Of a stretch of DNA of 64,000 nucleotides, positions 18,536-27,270 are shown piece after piece. Positions within the stretch are counted from its first letter, which is position 1. Each line of letters opens with the position of its first letter. A program made the position numbers and the translations under genes. Origin of the DNA: CAWBBA01 sp963741625 (GTDB lineage: Bacteria > Desulfobacterota > Desulfomonilia > Desulfomonilales > Desulfomonilaceae); the NCBI GenBank assembly GCA_963741625.1, contig CAVUIT010000002.1, positions 248,001 to 312,000 of the forward strand, written 5' to 3'. Under the pieces are notes generated by a model. It saw nothing but the letters and a program-made list of their open reading frames with translations. It did not search any database and was not told where the DNA came from.

Positions 18536-19387
18536 TCAAGCTTGTTCCGGATAAAGTTTTGCCAGTTCCGCGGCCACATCTTCCGGCATTGGATAGCAAT
18601 GCTCCGTGGCGGGAAAGGCCCCCTCTGTGACTTCCTTCTTGAACTCGCCCAGGGCTTCCACTATCTGGGCGCCGACCTCTGCGTACTTCTTTACAAACTT
18701 CGCAGGCTTGCGGTCGAACATGCCGATCATGTCGTGGATGACCAGAACTTGCCCGTCGCAATCAGGTCCCGCGCCGATGCCGAACACTGGGACCGACGCC
18801 CTCTTCGTGATTATGCGCGTCACCTCTGCGGGAACCGCTTCCAGCAACAGTGTCGAGACACCAGCCTCCTGGAGAATGTCTGCGTCCTCGATCAGCTTCT
18901 TCGCAGTGGCCACATCCTTGCCCTGAACTCTGTAGCCCCCCAACTGCGCGGCTGATTGAGGCGTCAGCCCCATATGACCCATCACCGGTATGCTTGCATC
19001 CACCATCGCTCTTATCGTCTCAGCCATCTCGCGGCCGCCTTCGAGCTTAACCGCGTCGCAGGCCCCTTCTGCCATAAACCGGCCGCCGTTCCGGATTGCC
19101 TCAGACTTTGATACCTGGTAGCTCATGTAAGGCATGTCCCCCACCAGGTAAACATCCGGCGCGCCCAGACGAACCGCCTTGACGTGCGGCATCATAAGGT
19201 CCACGGTGACCGGCAATGTTGAGTCGTATCCATAAATCACCATGCCTATGGAATCACCGACCAGGATCACGTCGATACCGGCCTTTTGCTCCAGGATTGC
19301 AGTCGGATAGTCATAAGCCGTTAGGTAGGTCATCGGCTCTTTCTTGGCTCTTTTTTCTCTTAAAGTATTGATAGTCACTTTCGGCAT
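18536..19387 (-). CDS. panB: 3-methyl-2-oxobutanoate hydroxymethyltransferase
   Basis: First committed enzyme of pantothenate synthesis. It transfers a hydroxymethyl group from methylene-tetrahydrofolate to 2-oxoisovalerate. At 283 residues it has the family length, with clear blocks: TAYDYPTAILEQKAGIDVIL, VGDSIGMVIYGYDSTLPVT, GHMGLTPQSAAQLGG and FGIGAGPDCDGQVLV. The gene for the following reductase, panE, lies immediately downstream on the same strand. Confidence 0.95.
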   Translation of the reverse strand: MPKVTINTLREKRAKKEPMTYLTAYDYPTAILEQKAGIDVILVGDSIGMVIYGYDSTLPVTVDLMMPHVKAVRLGAPDVYLVGDMPYMSYQVSKSEAIRNGGRFMAEGACDAVKLEGGREMAETIRAMVDASIPVMGHMGLTPQSAAQLGGYRVQGKDVATAKKLIEDADILQEAGVSTLLLEAVPAEVTRIITKRASVPVFGIGAGPDCDGQVLVIHDMIGMFDRKPAKFVKKYAEVGAQIVEALGEFKKEVTEGAFPATEHCYPMPEDVAAELAKLYPEQA

Positions 19388-20001
19388 GGCAACCTCGTCG
19401 GATTTGTTTCAAGACCCTCACAGCCGGTTGAACGGCTAGGTCCAGGAGTATTGTAGAAAAATACGGTGACTCTCGTTGAGAAACAGCCCTTCCCATAACA
19501 AAGGACGACGTTCGTGTGGGAGCGCACCTTGCGTGTCGGCCCAAATTAGGGCAGACACGCAAGGTCTGCCTCTACCAGTATTTTGATCATGGGTCATATG
19601 GCCACTCTCAACGCCACCCACTATGGAGTGAATTGAACCGGGACAATCATCTGCATCGTGAAGCATACATGAACCAATGGGGAAATCGCAACAACTGAGC
19701 GGAGGCAAACTTTCCGTTACGGGGAGTCTCTCGTCCCACTGTCATTGCGTGACTGCCTTGACACCACCGAAGTTTACGTGACGGGCAAAGGGAAACGGTT
19801 GAAAAGGTTGCCCAGGGCAATCTACGACAAATTCGTACGCAGGTTTTGTAATAACGCGAGGCGATGTGAAGGAATAGTCAGGACAGGTGAAAAATCGCGT
19901 CCAGCCGCATGACATAGGACCCGGAACTCCGCGCCGCATGGCTCTCCCCGGGCCGACTTAAAAGCCGCGGCTGAACGCTTGGACAGGTGTTCCGCAGCCG
20001 G
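19388..20001. other. intergenic with one hairpin repeat
   Basis: About 610 bases without a gene I can support. ACCTTGCGTGTC (about 19527-19538) and GACACGCAAGGT (about 19554-19565) form a perfect 12-bp inverted repeat around a short loop. It resembles the dispersed hairpins at 17.4 and 36.7 kb in style but not in sequence. Confidence 0.5.
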
Positions 20002-20181
20002 TCAGGCCTGACACTCTTCTCTCCAGAGGCACCCGACTTCCCAGCAGTCGTGTATGCCCCTGAAGCACGGCGAGTTCCCCTCGAGTTCCTGGATGGCTCG
20101 GATCAGGTGTTCCTTCCTGTACCGGGTGATGTTCTTCAATCCCATTTTTCTAGCCTTTTGACGAATCTGTTGTACAGTCAT
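20002..20181 (-). CDS. 59-residue SAP/Rho-N-like protein with a Cys-rich tail
   Basis: A small gene with GAGGAG at the right distance from its ATG. It begins MTVQQIRQKARKMGLKNITR, then KEHLIRAIQELEGN, the helix-turn-helix pattern of SAP or Rho N-terminal domains that bind nucleic acid. The tail has four cysteines in the order C-x6-C-x4-C-x5-C (SPCF, HDCWEVGC, WREEC), suggesting a metal site. I recall similar short SAP/Rho-N plus CxxxWREEC proteins in delta-type bacteria, but not any demonstrated role. It is transcribed on the opposite strand from the neighbouring protease gene. Confidence 0.75.
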   Translation of the reverse strand: MTVQQIRQKARKMGLKNITRYRKEHLIRAIQELEGNSPCFRGIHDCWEVGCLWREECQA

Positions 20182-20335
20182 GCTTTAACTCCTCTATACA
20201 AGTGCTCTAAAACGAGCAACAATTACTCTTGAGGATTATTAATCCAAAGCTTTATGGAAAATCAAGTGTAAATTGTCTCTTTCATGCTACACTGGTACGG
20301 GAAAGGAGCCGATTCTGACGGCGAAATCTGAGAAA

Positions 20336-21404
20336 ATGCTCGAAAGAAATGGCGCCATGACTCCGTCTGACGTAGCCCATTTCTCTGCGAATACCATAAG
20401 AATACACCCGCTCGCGTTGACCGCGTTCATTCTTTCGTTGGTGGGCATCCCTGTTGTTGGGCTCGTGACCGGCGCGGTCGCGATGATATTGGCAGGCATA
20501 GCACTCGGACAACTCGCCGAGAACCCGTTGCTGCGAGGGAGAGGTCTTGCCGTGGCGGCCCTGGCGATTGGTCTGGGAGATATAGTCCTGTGGGTGGTGA
20601 TGCTCGGATTTGTCGTCCCGCGGATCAACCAGCCCACAGGCCGGGCGATAGAACAATCCATTGTTCCGTCGAGAGCGAACGTGGAAATGGCACCTGATCA
20701 CATACGGCGTGCCCTTGAAGCCAATGTCTTCTTGATGGTGGACAGGCAGCGATTCCTGGGTTCCGAATCGTTCAGCGGTTCCGGTATCCTCGTCGGAACG
20801 AGCGACGGGGAACACCTTATTCTCACTAGCCGCCACGTGGTGGACCCGTCTTTTTCCCGCAACGAGTCCAAGCCCTTGGACCCTAGCATTTCGATAACAG
20901 CGTTCCTTCATGACGGGACCAGCAAGCGGCTCGTACGTCTGGTGGGTTGAACCTCACGGGGTAGACCTGGCTCTCGTTGCAACCGGATCCAGCCCGGAAG
21001 ATATCTCTCTACCTGAAAACTCCGGCACTACGGAAATGCAAATTGGACAGAAGGTCTTTGCGGTAGGCAACCCGCATGAATTGAGTTGGAGCTACAACGA
21101 AGGGGTTATCTCGGGAATTCGAGAGACAGTGAAGGGACCGGTGCGCCTGAAAATTCTCCAGACCCAAACTCCCATCAATCAGGGAAACTCTGGAGGAGGG
21201 CTCTATTCGGCAGACGGGACCCTGATAGGCATTGTCACCTGGACAAAGGACAAAGCACAGGCCGAGGGGATCAGCTTCGCAATCACATACGGGGATTTCT
21301 TGTCCTTGTATAATTCATGGAAGAGGGGCCGTGGAAAGGTGGCGGGCATACAAGAGAGGCAGAGCCTCCTGCAGCATTCCGAGGCAGAGCCTCGGAACGA
21401 GTAG
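20336..21404 (+). pseudogene. membrane-anchored trypsin-like serine protease, one frame change
   Basis: The N-terminal half has two hydrophobic segments (IHPLALTAFILSLVGIPVVG onward and AVAALAIGLGDIVLWVVMLG), a DUF4190-like membrane module. It is followed by a trypsin-like domain: SRHV carries the catalytic His, VDLAL the Asp, and INQGNSGGGLYSADG the Ser. The frame changes once, near 20929 (DGTSKR into SYVWWVEPHGVDLAL); removing one base gives 355 residues. Related proteins are envelope-stress proteases of the S1C type, but no PDZ domain is seen here. The start is uncertain: an AAGGAG at about 20303 could serve a non-ATG start upstream. Confidence 0.75.
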
Positions 21405-21439
21405 AATGACAGGCAGGATGCCTGTCCCACCGAATGCAG

Positions 21440-21835
21440 TCATTTCTTGAGATGTGTCCGGATGTATTCCACGATGTCGTCGGTGCGGGTGCCCGGTCCG
21501 AATATCTCCTCGATGCCGCTCTCCTTGAGCTTGAGCACATCTTCTTCCGGGACAATGCCCCCGCCGAGTATTAGCACGTCGTCGATCCCTTTTTCCTTGA
21601 AGAGTTGAGCCACCTTTGGGAATAGATAATCATGGGCCCCCGAGAGTGAGCTCAGGCAGAGCACATCCGCGTCTTCCTGCAAACAGGTCTGAAGAATCGC
21701 TTCGGGGGTCTGCCTCAATCCGGTATAGATGACCTCCATACCCGCGTCCCGCAACGCTCGGGCCACCACTTTGGCCCCTCTGTCATGGCCGTCCAGACCG
21801 GGCTTGGCCACCACCACCCTGATACGCTTTTCCAT
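21440..21835 (-). CDS. methylmalonyl-CoA mutase, cobalamin-binding (small) chain
   Basis: A 131-residue free-standing B12-binding domain. GLDGHDRGAKVVA contains the DxHxxG motif whose His17 ligates cobalt, and LSSLSGAHDYLFP and LILGGGIVPEEDV complete the Rossmann-like fold. It would work with the catalytic chain encoded at 4445-6106, about 15 kb away on the other strand. AGAGGA seven bases before the ATG supports the start. It is the last gene of a sucC-sucD-carboxyltransferase-mutase run. Confidence 0.93.
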   Translation of the reverse strand: MEKRIRVVVAKPGLDGHDRGAKVVARALRDAGMEVIYTGLRQTPEAILQTCLQEDADVLCLSSLSGAHDYLFPKVAQLFKEKGIDDVLILGGGIVPEEDVLKLKESGIEEIFGPGTRTDDIVEYIRTHLKK

Positions 21836-21858
21836 TCTCAAATCCTCTTGGTCTTATA

Positions 21859-23411
21859 TTAGAGAGGAATATTCCCGTGTCTACGACTCGGCTTTTCCTC
21901 CACCTTATTCTCCAACTGGGCAAAGGCATTGATAAGGACTGCACGGGTGTCCCGCGGAAAGATCACCCTGTCCACAAATCCGAGCTGGGCAGCCCGATAG
22001 GGGCTGGCAAACTTCTCTACATAATCTTGAATAAGCTCCGCGCGCCTTGCCGCAGGGTCTTTGGCTTCCGCGATCTCCTTGCGGAACAGGATCTGTATCG
22101 CACCCTCGGGTCCCATCACCGCGATTTCCGCGGACGGATAGGCCAGGTTGATGTCTGCACGCAGATGCTTGCTGGACATGACCACGTACGCCCCACCGTA
22201 TGCCTTCCGGGTTATAAGAGTGACCTTGGGTACCGTCGCTTCCGCGTACGCATAGAGGATCTTAGCGCCGTGCTTGATGATCCCTCCGTGCTCCTGCTGG
22301 GTGCCCGGCAGGTACCCCGGCACGTCGAGCAGGGTCCAGAGAGGTATATTGAACGCATCGCAAAAGCGCACGAAACGCGCGCACTTTACTGATGCTTCAG
22401 TATCGAGGCATCCTGCAAGCCAGTTGGGTTGATTCGCCACTATCCCCACTGTTCTTCCGCCAAGCCTTCCGAAGCCGGTGATAAGGTTACGGGCGAAATG
22501 AGCGTGAACCTCCATAAAATGCTTGTTGTCCAGGACAGGGACTATCACCTTCTTCATGTCGTAGGGTAAGCGGGAGCTCTCGGGTATCACCGAATCCAGC
22601 TCCGGGACCATCCTGTCAACCGGATCGTCGTTGGATCGCCACAGGCGGCCGGACCCGGTTGCTGTCCGGAAGGAAAGAGAGGAGTTCCTTGACCTTGGCC
22701 AGGGTCTCATTCTCGGTGGGGTAGTGGAAATGACATACACCCGAGACCCGGCCGTGGACCTTGGCGCCACCGAGGCTCTCGGGGTCGATCTCCTGGCTCG
22801 TGACCTGCTTGATCACCTGGGGGCCGGTGATGAACATGTAGCTGGTCTTTTCCGTCATGAAGATGAAGTCCGTGACCGCGGGTGAATAGACCGCGCCACC
22901 CGCGCAGGGACCCATGATTACAGAGATCTGGGGGATCACTCCCGAGGCCCGCACATTGCGGTAGAAGACCTCACCATAACCGCCGAGGCTCTCCACACCC
23001 TCCTGAATGCGCGCTCCGCCGGAATCGTTTATGCCGATAAGGGGGAAGCCGTTCCGGTACGCGAGGTCCATCACCTTGCATATCTTTTGGGCATGGGTGA
23101 AGGAGAGGCTGCCGCCGAACACGGTAAAATCCTGGGCAAAGACGTAGACCCCACGGCCGTTGATGCGGCCGAAGCCGGTAACCACACCCTCACCCGGTAT
23201 CTGGGTCTTGGCCATGCCGAAATCCGTGCAGCGGTGTGCCACGAATTTGTCCATCTCTTCAAAGGAGCCGTTGTCCAGAAGTTCCAGGACCCGCTCGCGC
23301 GGTCATCTTGCCTGCCTGATGCTGTTTTGAGATCTTTTCCGGGCCGCCTGCCTGATCGGATTCGGCCAATCTGCGCTCGAGTTCCTCGAACCTCTCTTCC
23401 ATCACGGACAT
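21859..23411 (-). pseudogene. biotin-dependent acyl-CoA carboxyltransferase (propionyl/methylmalonyl-CoA), two frame changes
   Basis: Carboxyltransferase subunit of propionyl-CoA carboxylase or methylmalonyl-CoA decarboxylase, moving CO2 between carboxybiotin and propionyl-CoA. Clear blocks are INDSGGARIQEGVESLGGYG, GPCAGGAVYSPAVTDFIFM, DVPGYLPGTQQEHGGIIKHG and AYGGAYVVMSSK. It starts at ATG 23411 (MSVMEERFEELERRL). The frame changes near 23297 (KMTAR region into ERVLELLDNGSFEEMDKF) and near 22637 (VRPPVA into SNDDPVDRM). Each equals one extra base. Corrected length is 516 residues, normal. All catalytic blocks survive, so I suspect sequence error. Its biotin carrier is probably the 70-residue protein at 3906. 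Confidence 0.88.
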
Positions 23412-23503
23412 GTAACTCTCCTCTTTGTTTCTTCTCTCGTCATACCACCTTGAGTCCACGCGAGGTTGAATCGAGGATCCCTCACCAGGAGCTCTTAGAC
23501 TTT

Positions 23504-23542
23504 CACGGAATCCTCATTTTTCAGCAGAAAGAGGATTCCGTG
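23504..23542. promoter_or_regulatory. 12-bp perfect hairpin between sucD and the carboxyltransferase
   Basis: CACGGAATCCTC (23504-23515) and GAGGATTCCGTG (23531-23542) form a perfect stem with a 15-base loop. It lies between two genes of the same strand. It may be a partial terminator or mRNA stabiliser that sets the ratio of SucCD to the carboxyltransferase. Confidence 0.55.
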
Positions 23543-23613
23543 AAGTGTTTAGAGTTTCTTGGAGGGGGTCTGGGGACCCTTCTTTGCAAAGAAGGTCCTC
23601 CCCAGGATTGAGC

Positions 23614-24487
23614 CTACTTAAGCATCTGCCTCGCTGCGGCTCCAACCTGGGTGAGATTATCAACCACGGTTACGCCGGCTTCGGTGAGGGCTTTGATCTT
23701 CCCCTGAGCGGTCCCTGATCCGCCGGATATGATCGCGCCCGCGTGTCCCATGCGCTTGCCCGGAGGTGCAAGTCTGCCGGCAATGTACGCGGCCACGGGC
23801 TTGTCGAATTCGTTCTTGATGAACTCCGCAGCCTGTTCCTCTGCCGAGCCCCCTATCTCACCGATGAGGACCACCGCCTCGGTCTCCGGGTCGTCCCGAA
23901 ACATCTTGAGCACATCAATGAAGCTGAGTCCGACAACCGGGTCTCCGCCGAGTCCCAGGCAGGTGCTCTGCCCTACCCCGTTCTTGGTGAGCTGATCCAC
24001 CACCTCGTAGGTAAGGGTACCCGAGCGGGAGACTACTCCCACAGGGCCCGGCATGTGAATGTATCCGGGCATGATCCCTACCTTGCATTTCTCTTTTGGA
24101 GATATGATCCCCGGAGTGTTCGGGCCTACAAGGCATCTCCCCTCCTGACGGACCGTGTGAAGGGCCGATGCAGTGTCAAGAGGCGGTATACCCTCGGTTA
24201 TGCAGACAATAACGCTGAATCCCCGCATCCACAGCCTCAAGAATAGGGTCTTTAGCGTACGCGGCAGGGACAAAGATCAGCGAGACATTCGCGCCGGTTT
24301 CTTTCACCGCATTAAAGACCGTGTTGAAGACGGGAATTCCATCTACTTTCTCCCCCTGCTTTCCGGGTGTTACTCCGCCGACCATGTTGGTGCCGTAATC
24401 CCGGCAGGCCAAAGAATGAAATGTACCGTTGCGCCCGGTTATCCCCTGGCATATTACGCGTGATTCTTTATTAACAATAATTGCCAT
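23614..24487 (-). pseudogene. sucD: succinyl-CoA synthetase alpha subunit, one frame change
   Basis: ADP/GDP-forming succinyl-CoA ligase alpha chain, which carries the phospho-histidine and binds CoA. It starts MAIIVNKESRVICQGITG at 24487, two bases before the sucC stop codon region. The CoA site GRNGTFHS, the SRSGTLTYEVVDQLT block and GHAGAIISGGSGTAQGK (phospho-His loop) are present. The frame changes near 24215 (VDAGI into SVIVCITEGIPPLD), equal to one extra base. Corrected length is 290 residues, exactly as expected. Given its central role, a sequence error is likelier than a dead gene. Confidence 0.9.
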
Positions 24488-24488
24488 T

Positions 24489-25658
24489 TCAACTCTCCAG
24501 GGAGGAGGCCTTTGCGACAACGGCTCTTGCCGCGTCATCCAGGGAAGGTATCATCTCTATCGGGAGGCCGGATTGCTCGAATAGGGAAAGGCCCTCCTCG
24601 ATGTTTGTCCCTTCGATCCGGGCTATGACCGGGAGGGCTGTTCCACGCTGTTTGATGGCCTTGATGACCCCGCGGGCGAGCACGTCGCATCTAAGTATCC
24701 CGCCGAAGATATTGATGAAAATCACCTTCACATTCTTATCATCCAGGAGAATACTCATAGCGTCAGCCACAACCTGCTCGCTGGCGCCGCCGCCCACATC
24801 CAGGAAATTGGCAGGAGATCCCCCGTGGAGCGAAATCAGGTCAAGGGTTGCCATTGCAAGGCCCGCGCCGTTGACTATGCATCCGATGTCGCCGTTGAGT
24901 CTTATATAACTCAGGCCGTTCTTCCGGGCTGACAACTCGAGCAGGTCCTCCTGGGACCTGTCACGCAAGCGCTCCATCTCCGGATGCCGGAAGAGCGCAT
25001 GATCGTCGAGATTGATCTTTGCATCCAGGGCAATGACCCGATCCCCTGAAATGATCAGAGGATTGATCTCAGCCAGGGAGCAATCATATTCCACAAAGAC
25101 CTGGTAGAGTACCGTGATGATCTTCATGATCTGCACTGCCAGGGTCTTGTCGTCGGAAAGCCGATACGCCATGGCACGGGCCTGGTACGGAGCAAGCCCT
25201 CTCACAGGGTCCACGCTTATGGTGAAGATCTTCTCCGGAGAACCACTTGCAAGGGCCTCTATCTCAACTCCGCCTGCAAGGCTCGACATGATTGTGACCC
25301 GGCCCGTATTCCTGTCCAGCACAACCCCGAGGTACATCTCCCGGTCTATGGGGAGCACCTCCTCTATCAGGAGGGCGCTGACAGGCTTGCCTTGAGGGCC
25401 GGTCTGGTTGGTGACAAGCGTCTGCCCAAGGATCTGAGCGGCCCTGGCGCGAATGTCCTCAGCCATGGAGACAACAGCCACGCCTCCGGCCTTCCCCCTA
25501 CCCCCGGAATGAACCTGGGCCTTGAGCACCACCTTGTCGCTCTTGAGCTGCCGAGCTGAAATCAGGGCCTCAAGGGGATCGTAACAGATTGCCCCCTTGG
25601 GAATCGCTACCCCCCGACAACACAACAACTCCTTAGACTGGTATTCGTGAAGATTCAT
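24489..25658 (-). CDS. sucC: succinyl-CoA synthetase beta subunit
   Basis: ATP-grasp subunit of succinyl-CoA ligase, 389 residues from the ATG at 25658; TTGGAGG lies 11 bases upstream. It starts MNLHEYQSKELL, the family signature, followed by KAQVHSGGRGKAGGV (nucleotide site), EINPLIISGDRVIALDAKI, and GDIGCIVNGAGLAMATLDLI and INIFGGILRCDVLARG in the C-terminal domain. It is the first gene of the sucC-sucD-carboxyltransferase-mutase B12 chain run, which together with the 3-6 kb genes converts propionyl-CoA to succinate with ATP formation, or the reverse. Confidence 0.95.
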   Translation of the reverse strand: MNLHEYQSKELLCCRGVAIPKGAICYDPLEALISARQLKSDKVVLKAQVHSGGRGKAGGVAVVSMAEDIRARAAQILGQTLVTNQTGPQGKPVSALLIEEVLPIDREMYLGVVLDRNTGRVTIMSSLAGGVEIEALASGSPEKIFTISVDPVRGLAPYQARAMAYRLSDDKTLAVQIMKIITVLYQVFVEYDCSLAEINPLIISGDRVIALDAKINLDDHALFRHPEMERLRDRSQEDLLELSARKNGLSYIRLNGDIGCIVNGAGLAMATLDLISLHGGSPANFLDVGGGASEQVVADAMSILLDDKNVKVIFINIFGGILRCDVLARGVIKAIKQRGTALPVIARIEGTNIEEGLSLFEQSGLPIEMIPSLDDAARAVVAKASSLES

Positions 25659-25888
25659 GAACCTACTTGCCTCCAATACTCTATGCCGGACACATCATCA
25701 CGCCGTCGCAACACCCGAATTAATCGTGGAGAAGATTTTGTGAAATACAGACAGATCGCCAACTTTACTGACAAGAAGGGAAGTTTGCAATAAAAAACGT
25801 CCGCATGCGCAGACGTACATGATCACAAAACTCTGCGCCTGCACGGTTACGCGCCGGCCGCAGAGTTTCACGGACTAACAATTGTCAA

Positions 25889-26362
25889 TTAATGAACCGT
25901 AATCTTCACGGCCTTCTTCTTGCAACTTTCACTTTTGGGGAGCTTCAGAGAGAGGACGCCGTTCTTGTAGGTGGCTTCCGCCTTGTCTTGCTGCACCTCG
26001 CACGGCAGGGCAAAAGAGCGCGAAAAGCTGCCGTACGACCGCTCGATCCGGTGGAAATTATCGCCTTTCTCTTCGTGCTCTGCCTTCTTTTCGCCCTTGA
26101 TCGTCAGGACATCGCCGGTCAGATTAACGTCTAGGTCCTTCTGCTCCATACCTGGAATCTCAGCTTTCACTGTGATGTCGTTTTCATTCTCAACGATGTC
26201 AACGACAGGCGTAAATGTGCGGCTAAAGAGGCTGCGTGAAAAGACCGGTTCCTGGCCAAAGAACCTTTCTACGAGGTCATCAAATTCACGTTGGAAGATC
26301 CGCGGGCTACCCGCGGTAGTCCCTTCTTCTTCTTTGCGTCTCCATGGTATCAGATCGAACAT
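25889..26362 (-). CDS. Hsp20/alpha-crystallin small heat shock protein
   Basis: A 157-residue ATP-independent chaperone. The alpha-crystallin domain runs from about residue 48: FTPVVDIVENENDITVKAEI, GMEQKDLDVNL, FHRIERSYGSFSRSFALP and the C-terminal motif NGVLSLKLPK. It uses the ATG at 26362, behind AAGGAGG. The gene is single, with an AT-rich spacer upstream (26500-26575) that probably holds its promoter, though I could not define boxes with confidence. Confidence 0.93.
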   Translation of the reverse strand: MFDLIPWRRKEEEGTTAGSPRIFQREFDDLVERFFGQEPVFSRSLFSRTFTPVVDIVENENDITVKAEIPGMEQKDLDVNLTGDVLTIKGEKKAEHEEKGDNFHRIERSYGSFSRSFALPCEVQQDKAEATYKNGVLSLKLPKSESCKKKAVKITVH

Positions 26363-26625
26363 GATCAGCACCTCCTTTTCCAGACATGTTGGAGTCTTCC
26401 GAGCCAGTGCTCAAGTTACCTTTTGGGTTAACTCCCGTTGTTCATTTGGCCATTCTCATTTGAGTTGTCAAGATGGCTCCCCGCATTCCGTCCGCAACAA
26501 CCTCCCAGTAATAACATGAAATTTATTACATAATATCTTGATAACAAGACACTTATAATATATAAGACCGGCTGGGATTGACCTCTCGATGTCGGCTCTC
26601 CGAACCGGTCTCCCAGGAGAATGTC

Positions 26626-26991
26626 ATGAAAAAGATGGCGGTGACCGTACTCTGTTTCCTCGCCCTTGCGGTATTGTGGCTGAGCTGCTTTCGATCCGAA
26701 GCGCGGCAATTCGTCGGCCATTCTGGCGGCGATTTCAGTTGGAAGCCGGCTGCTGCTTCCGCGGAGTCTGTTGGCCCCGGCACTCCGCACAGCGATTCAA
26801 TTTCCCCGACAATCACAGCATCAGACATGACTACCCGTGCAGCATTGACCCAGCCCGACGTGAATGGCCCACACGTTCCATTCCAGGGTTCCGGCCGATT
26901 TGATCATCTGGTTGCCGACACCTCGTCGGAAGAAGCAATGGCTCCCCAGAAGAGCGACACCGCGGACACTCTGGCCGCACGCACCCGATGA
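26626..26991 (+). CDS. small exported protein, 121 residues, unknown
   Basis: Family not recognised. From the ATG at 26626 (AGGAGA upstream) it begins with a basic start and a hydrophobic core, MKKMAVTVLCFLALAVLWLS, followed by Cys: a signal peptide, possibly a lipoprotein one, although the residue at -3 is Trp rather than Leu. The rest is Ser/Thr/Pro/Asp-rich without obvious structure. It is a weak gene call, supported by the ribosome site and the signal peptide. The 270 bases after it hold no gene. Confidence 0.45.
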   Translation: MKKMAVTVLCFLALAVLWLSCFRSEARQFVGHSGGDFSWKPAAASAESVGPGTPHSDSISPTITASDMTTRAALTQPDVNGPHVPFQGSGRFDHLVADTSSEEAMAPQKSDTADTLAARTR

Positions 26992-27270
26992 GAGCAACCG
27001 CTCACCTGGCCAGAGGAATGCGGAGACAAGACGATAGTTTACACAAAACCATATAGGTCATCGGGATATCCTGGCCGGTCGATGAAGATTTCGAAATATC
27101 GCGGACCCGAATGCGCCATGCCCGAAGCTGAGAGAAATCACAGAAGACAGAATCTTCTCCGTTCTCTGCATCTCCGTGCTGAATAAAGACCGATGAACGA
27201 CGGATTATTTCCCCTCCATTTCCTTTTTGGGGTTGCCTGAAGGACTACATAAAGCTAATATTTGAGGATT

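Noticed and set aside
20282..20911. 209-residue minus-strand frame opposite the protease gene
   Set aside because: Composition is unlike a protein (very Arg/His-rich), and the plus strand carries a clear protease.
20927..20950. TGA ending the first part of the protease as a possible selenocysteine codon
   Set aside because: The reading frame changes before the TGA and the family has no cysteine at this point, so it is simply the out-of-frame stop.
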